Shown here piece by piece: positions 59,524 to 64,000 of a stretch of DNA of 64,000 nucleotides. Positions within the stretch are counted from its first letter, which is position 1; every line of letters begins with the position of its first letter. The DNA comes from Bacteroidales bacterium. Lineage in GTDB: Bacteria > Bacteroidota > Bacteroidia > Bacteroidales > Salinivirgaceae. The position numbers and the translations under genes were made by a program. The notes under the pieces were generated by a model. The model did not search any database. It worked only from the letters and a program-made list of their open reading frames with translations, and was not told where the DNA came from. The stretch spans positions 1-64,000 of the forward strand of contig JAAYQU010000021.1 of the NCBI GenBank assembly GCA_012519055.1. The letters run 5' to 3'.

Positions 59524-62500
59524 CTATTTACTTATTCTTACAACCCTTGATTCGGTGCGAGCATTTATAGCATCATTGTACATTTGAGAACAATATACCG
59601 GTGGGAAATAGAACTCGCCTACAAAAGTTGCATTAATTCTAAAACGGAAAACTTTCTTTTCGCCCGAACGCAGGTCAGTAAATGTATATACTTTATTATC
59701 ACGATAATCGCGATAGGTGTAGCTGCTTTCGTTAATCGCATCTTCGCTATCTGTTAGTCGTGGATTAATGATCTCTATTCCTGCAGGTGCGGTAAACTCA
59801 ATTGCGACATTCTCTAAATTCGGCTCTGTCGCTGGGTTTTCGATTATTATCTCAGCAATAAAATCATCGCCTTGCTTGATATTTGTAATATCGATAATAC
59901 GATTATCTGAGTTCAGATATTGGTCTCTTATTACCAATGAGTTACTAACTGCCTCTATATTACTTGGCATTGGTTTACCCGAATTAATTAGCCTTGCGAA
60001 AGTTGCTGCCTTGGACTTATTGGTCACCGTTACGGTTTGATTTTCTGAGCCTTGTATAGGAATTTCAATTCTTGCAAACGGATTTTTGGTCTTTAAAGTT
60101 CTCTCTTTCTCTTTGTTGATACTGTACTTAACTTCAATCGATTCCGCCAAGCCTGCTTTTGTGACATACGTTCCTATTGCTCTGAGCATAAAGCCAATAG
60201 ATTGTGTACTGTGCCAGCCACGTTTGCTCAACTCTTCGCTTAAATTTAGTAGTAAATCAAAGGCTTCTGTGTTATTCTCTACACTTAAAAGTGCAAGAAC
60301 TTTCATAGAGATATCGCGCACCGATGAGCCGAAAGTGTATCGCCACAACTTTTCGTTGTCACTGCTCACAGATGTTGAAATTAGTTCGCGTGCAGTTTTC
60401 GCCCTTCCATTTTCGGCGTAAGCCATTGCGAGCATCAAATTTGTTTGTAGCTCGCTCTCTTTGGAGTTGCGCAGACGGTTCATTGCTCCAACATCAGCCT
60501 TGTTGGCACGTGCCAGAACGTAAAGCCTGTATGCTTGATTGAAACGCGAAACAGCACCTTTATCAACCCATTTGGAAGCTATCTGTCGTTGCACTTTTAG
60601 CCAACTGTTCATAACGTTTTGGTCAACAGCATGACCTTTTTTCTCTGCCTCGATTAAAAAGTCGCCGGCATAGATATCTGCCCATTCGTAATAACATGTG
60701 GTTCCCTGCCAGTAGTTAAGAACGCCTGTGGCATCTTGAAATCCGTAAATTCTTTTGATGGTTTCAGATAGAACGCTGTTTAGCATATTTTTTCTATCCT
60801 CTTCTAAATCAATTAGTTTATCCACGTAAAGTAGTGGAAACCCTATCGAGGTTGTCTGTTCGAGGCAACCGTAAGGGTATCGGATAAGAAAATCCAAATG
60901 TTTTTCCAAATCAATAGGTGGGAGAGTTGAAAGCTCTAACACTGCAGAGTTGGTCAACTGTGCGCCAATGGGTTTGACATCGACTTTCCAACTATCGTCT
61001 GTGCTAAGTGATTTGTTCTCAACTTCATATAAAACAGGTGTCGGGTTCTCGATTGGAATTTTAATATCGTAGGTCGCCTTATGTTTTCCGTCAGTTGCCT
61101 CGATTGTCAAAGCAGCTTGCCCTACAATAGATTTGACATTGCATTGTATTGATTTCGTACCTCTGAAATTATTGTCAAGCGTAACGCTGACGTTATTTTG
61201 AGCGAGCGACAAGTTGCTAATATTTTTCACTTCGATATTGATTTTTCGCTGTGTCTCCTCTGAACCAAAGATATTTAGCGGAATATCAAATTTATCGCCT
61301 GGAGTAAGCACTCGCGGTGTTGAAGCCGTAATTAAAAGCGGACTTGTAATTGTAACTCGCTTATCATCAACGCCCCACGACTTTTCGGTTGAAGCTATTG
61401 CCATAACCCTTACCGCTCCAAGATAGGAGGGGAGCTCAATTTTGTGCGTATCGCTACCTCTTTTTTTCAAATTGAATGGTCCCAAAACCTTAACTACTGC
61501 TTTAAACTGTGTATTCAGCGAGGCGGGGCTTTGTGAAACTTCTCCGTCATCACCGCCAATGCCAATTACTCGCCCAACAACGCCCGACATGGCACCCATA
61601 ACCCAATCGAACAAATCCCACGAGGTTACGCCAAGTGCAACCTTTTTGTGGAAATATTCCCATGGATTTGGTGTTTTGTAACTTGTTATGCCAAGCAAGC
61701 CCTCGTCAACAACGGCTAACATATATCTCATCTCTTTTCCGTTCTGCTCGCTCACTTTGACTACAAACGGTTCGTTGCAGTTGGATTTGTCGGGAGCATC
61801 AATTTTTGGATAAAGCTGCGATTCGGGGTTTACAACCTTACACGGAACGATACCGTAAAGTCTTAAAGGTAAGTCGTTTACAGTTTTTTCAAAGGGTTGT
61901 AAAAAGGTAACGTTAAAGTAAAAGTTTGGCGACATTGCAACCGTTGCTTTTGTGGTGTATGTCGTGTAATTATCGGTGGTTTCAATCCACTCGCTTTTGA
62001 TAATTTCGCTTCCGTTTTCTAATGAAACTAAGGCTTTACCACCTTGCGATGATGGAAATGTAAGTGTAATTGTCTCATCTAAAGCGTATTCCTCTTTGTC
62101 TAATGTGAGTTCAATTATCGAAGCATCTTTTCCTGTTTTACTTCCGGAGTACCCGTCATCGCCGACCCTGATCATTCCTGCAACAACCTGTCCTGTATTG
62201 TTGTTTTCGACATATATTTGGTAATATCCCCAATCATCTTTAATAGCGAAATCGAACGAGCCACTTCCACCGTTTATGCTAACGTTTTTCGAGAAAACCG
62301 GAATAATATTGGCTCCAGTCATATATGAGTAATCATTGCGTGATGATTGATACCACCATTGCCAGTTGCGTTTATAGATATCGACCTTAACACTCTGATT
62401 TCTGGCGACTGTTTTTCCCTCTAAGTCGGTTAATATCAACGATACGCTGTACTGTTTGCCCGATTGGAATTGTCCCCACTGTCCGTCTGGTTCGGGTAAC

Positions 62501-64000
62501 TTCATACCTGTCAGGTTGTTATATGGCGATACCACTGTTTGCGCCGATGAGGTTGTAAACTGACCACCCGGTTCGGTTGCTCTAAACGTATATGTTGTTT
62601 TATAAGCCGATGATTTTAAGCCACTTGGTAAGTTAATCCTAAATGAGGTTTTCCCCTCGTTGTTTAATTTTGTTTTCAAAACGTTCCACTCTTCGGCGTA
62701 CTCATCAACATAAGGATTGTTAAATGTGTATCCTTTCAATGAACTAAATCGAATATCGAATGCACTTGTAACGGCATCGACAGAGAAATCCTGATTCGCA
62801 GCCGAGCCTCCGTGTAGCCATTTAACCAAAATATTTGCAGTAAGGTTTTGATTTAGAGTCGTTTGTGCAATATCGTGAATAATCTCCATTCGATTTGGTC
62901 GTATGGTCTCAACCCTAACACGTTTGTAAAACTGTTTCTTCCCGATTGTAAAACGGATTGTCCATCGACCAGTTAGAGCGTCAGGGGCTGTAGGAATATC
63001 AATCCTGTGCATCGATTCACCTTTATATTGAAAACTTGTTTCAAATTCGGGCTGCCCGTTTGAATTGGTTACGTAAACTTGAATAGGGTGGGTCGGAGGA
63101 ATAGTTTTCAGAGCATCGTTAATTATAAATCCAACAAAAACAGTATCGCCCGGACGATATACATCGCGCTCTGTGAAAGCGAAAGCGTTAATGCCGTCTC
63201 GGGTTTCTACTCCTTCAACATCGAAACTGCTAACCGAAAGGCTTTCGTATGGCGGTATTCTCAAATAGTTTCTATCCTCTTTGGTTTCGGCAATAACAAA
63301 ATATGCCTCTTCCATATCGGTAAATTCTGCTTTGCCTTCGCTGTTTGTTTCAACCTCGGCAAGTACTTGCTGTTGATAGTTCAGCACCTTAATCACACAT
63401 TTCGATAAAGGTTGGTTTTGATTTATCGTTGTGGCAAATACCGTAAGTTGATTTTTCCCGTCACGTTTAGCGATAAGCCCAATATTGCTACTTATATAAT
63501 TGTGTTTAATTGCTCTGCGGAACCCGTAGTATGCGTCTTCGCAAGGATTGTCGCTATAATCCCACGAATATTCGCCATAGCTGTACTCTTCGAATCTATC
63601 CCAAAAATCGGTATCATTTATATCGTCACGGTTCTTCTCCTCACTCTCTGAGCAGTCCCAGATTGCGTGTTGCTTACGGAACCCAATCTGTACGTGATAA
63701 AGTGCGCCAATCTCCTTTTTTACCAATTTCGATAAATCTAAGTAATATTTGCTCCAACCCTGATGAGTGCTTTCTGCCTGACCCTCAATGTTTATGGTCG
63801 ATTGATAGACAACTTTACCAACTCTCTCTAACTCCCAATTATCTTGATAATCATTTACTTGCAGAAACTGTATTATATTGTTTTGGAAGATTTGATATAT
63901 TCTGACATCGACAGCTTTTAGGCGTGCGGCTTCAAACTCAAACAAAGCTCCCTGCTGTGTTGGAGCCGAAATAATTTTGCTGCTCGATTTTCTAACCTGT
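59524..64000 (-). CDS. Alpha-2-macroglobulin-like protein with intact thioester motif (5' end outside the window)
   Basis: The frame stays open to the right edge, so the N-terminus, including any signal peptide or lipobox, is missing; at least 1490 residues are seen. The visible part has the bacterial A2M order: macroglobulin-like domains with TERDVYRPGDTVFVGFIIND and QFYKRVRVETIRPNR, a bait-like region, and the thioester PYGCLEQTTS at 60856-60867 (CLEQ, as in E. coli YfhM). An alpha-alpha barrel follows and then a C-terminal receptor-like domain. Such proteins trap proteases in the periplasm. YfhM is often paired with PbpC; no pbpC is seen here, but it would lie downstream of this gene's end or elsewhere. 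Confidence 0.92.
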   Translation of the reverse strand, partial: QVRKSSSKIISAPTQQGALFEFEAARLKAVDVRIYQIFQNNIIQFLQVNDYQDNWELERVGKVVYQSTINIEGQAESTHQGWSKYYLDLSKLVKKEIGALYHVQIGFRKQHAIWDCSESEEKNRDDINDTDFWDRFEEYSYGEYSWDYSDNPCEDAYYGFRRAIKHNYISSNIGLIAKRDGKNQLTVFATTINQNQPLSKCVIKVLNYQQQVLAEVETNSEGKAEFTDMEEAYFVIAETKEDRNYLRIPPYESLSVSSFDVEGVETRDGINAFAFTERDVYRPGDTVFVGFIINDALKTIPPTHPIQVYVTNSNGQPEFETSFQYKGESMHRIDIPTAPDALTGRWTIRFTIGKKQFYKRVRVETIRPNRMEIIHDIAQTTLNQNLTANILVKWLHGGSAANQDFSVDAVTSAFDIRFSSLKGYTFNNPYVDEYAEEWNVLKTKLNNEGKTSFRINLPSGLKSSAYKTTYTFRATEPGGQFTTSSAQTVVSPYNNLTGMKLPEPDGQWGQFQSGKQYSVSLILTDLEGKTVARNQSVKVDIYKRNWQWWYQSSRNDYSYMTGANIIPVFSKNVSINGGSGSFDFAIKDDWGYYQIYVENNNTGQVVAGMIRVGDDGYSGSKTGKDASIIELTLDKEEYALDETITLTFPSSQGGKALVSLENGSEIIKSEWIETTDNYTTYTTKATVAMSPNFYFNVTFLQPFEKTVNDLPLRLYGIVPCKVVNPESQLYPKIDAPDKSNCNEPFVVKVSEQNGKEMRYMLAVVDEGLLGITSYKTPNPWEYFHKKVALGVTSWDLFDWVMGAMSGVVGRVIGIGGDDGEVSQSPASLNTQFKAVVKVLGPFNLKKRGSDTHKIELPSYLGAVRVMAIASTEKSWGVDDKRVTITSPLLITASTPRVLTPGDKFDIPLNIFGSEETQRKINIEVKNISNLSLAQNNVSVTLDNNFRGTKSIQCNVKSIVGQAALTIEATDGKHKATYDIKIPIENPTPVLYEVENKSLSTDDSWKVDVKPIGAQLTNSAVLELSTLPPIDLEKHLDFLIRYPYGCLEQTTSIGFPLLYVDKLIDLEEDRKNMLNSVLSETIKRIYGFQDATGVLNYWQGTTCYYEWADIYAGDFLIEAEKKGHAVDQNVMNSWLKVQRQIASKWVDKGAVSRFNQAYRLYVLARANKADVGAMNRLRNSKESELQTNLMLAMAYAENGRAKTARELISTSVSSDNEKLWRYTFGSSVRDISMKVLALLSVENNTEAFDLLLNLSEELSKRGWHSTQSIGFMLRAIGTYVTKAGLAESIEVKYSINKEKERTLKTKNPFARIEIPIQGSENQTVTVTNKSKAATFARLINSGKPMPSNIEAVSNSLVIRDQYLNSDNRIIDITNIKQGDDFIAEIIIENPATEPNLENVAIEFTAPAGIEIINPRLTDSEDAINESSYTYRDYRDNKVYTFTDLRSGEKKVFRFRINATFVGEFYFPPVYCSQMYNDAINARTESRVVRISK

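Noticed and set aside
1-64000. tRNA genes, CRISPR arrays, prophage or insertion sequences with transposase
   Set aside because: I looked for T-loop-like sequences, regularly spaced repeats and transposase or integrase motifs in the gaps and frames and saw none.

Overview
The window looks like a chromosomal segment of a low-GC, anaerobic or fermentative Bacteroidota bacterium, most likely order Bacteroidales. The evidence is compositional and by content. Start codons almost always lack a Shine-Dalgarno sequence, and several genes are preceded by the Bacteroidota promoter pattern TTTG / TAnnTTTG. There are many exported proteins with signal peptides or lipoboxes, including DUF4369-TlpA, a subtilase with a type IX-like tail, YwqK/MORN-type proteins, a C69 dipeptidase and an M64 peptidase. 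Anaerobic metabolism is represented by iorAB, HydG with its TM1266-type partner, and ATP-dependent pckA.

Layout. 1-148: the end of an rRNA operon (5S gene plus terminator). 177-6757: a periplasmic thiol oxidoreductase, a hybrid histidine kinase and two cell-envelope proteins. 7049-11792: a nucleoside kinase, a degenerate PaaK-like protein and an exported amidase. 11793-12348: a gene-free stretch with four short palindromic repeats. 12349-14179: hydG and a TM1266-type regulator. 14444-19528: a TonB-like protein convergent with a cluster of mnmA, a lipoprotein, a subtilase and a YwqK protein. 19622-25559: a glycosyltransferase fusion, a TPR protein and a run of small poorly known genes. 25794-31857: a PpiD-like lipoprotein, an AP2/HNH-derived protein, and a PP2C-LysM receptor phosphatase paired with a membrane-Nudix fusion. 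32087-39991: pckA, a C1 aminopeptidase, an EamA transporter, rtcB and iorAB. 40065-42206: dnaX, split by a 12-A homopolymer, plus a thioesterase. 42476-50511: ferritin, trxB, rplS, a second rtcB, an aminotransferase, gmhB, a rhomboid protease and a long MORN protein. 50751-64000: a nitroreductase, a BamA-like protein, a C69 dipeptidase, a PepSY protein, an M64 peptidase, a GT-C-like membrane protein, ndk, and a large alpha-2-macroglobulin gene that runs off the right edge.

The most interesting signals are these. (1) dnaX is interrupted at A12 in a way that suggests transcriptional slippage producing gamma and tau. (2) A family of five MITE-like repeats lies between genes. (3) pckA has a long leader with two mutually exclusive pairings. 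(4) A PP2C phosphatase is fused through a membrane helix to two LysM domains, in an operon with a YciB-like/Nudix fusion. (5) A hybrid histidine kinase has Gln in place of the phosphoacceptor His. (6) Two closely similar RtcB RNA ligases lie 9 kb apart. Functional statements come from motifs read by eye; no database search was possible.
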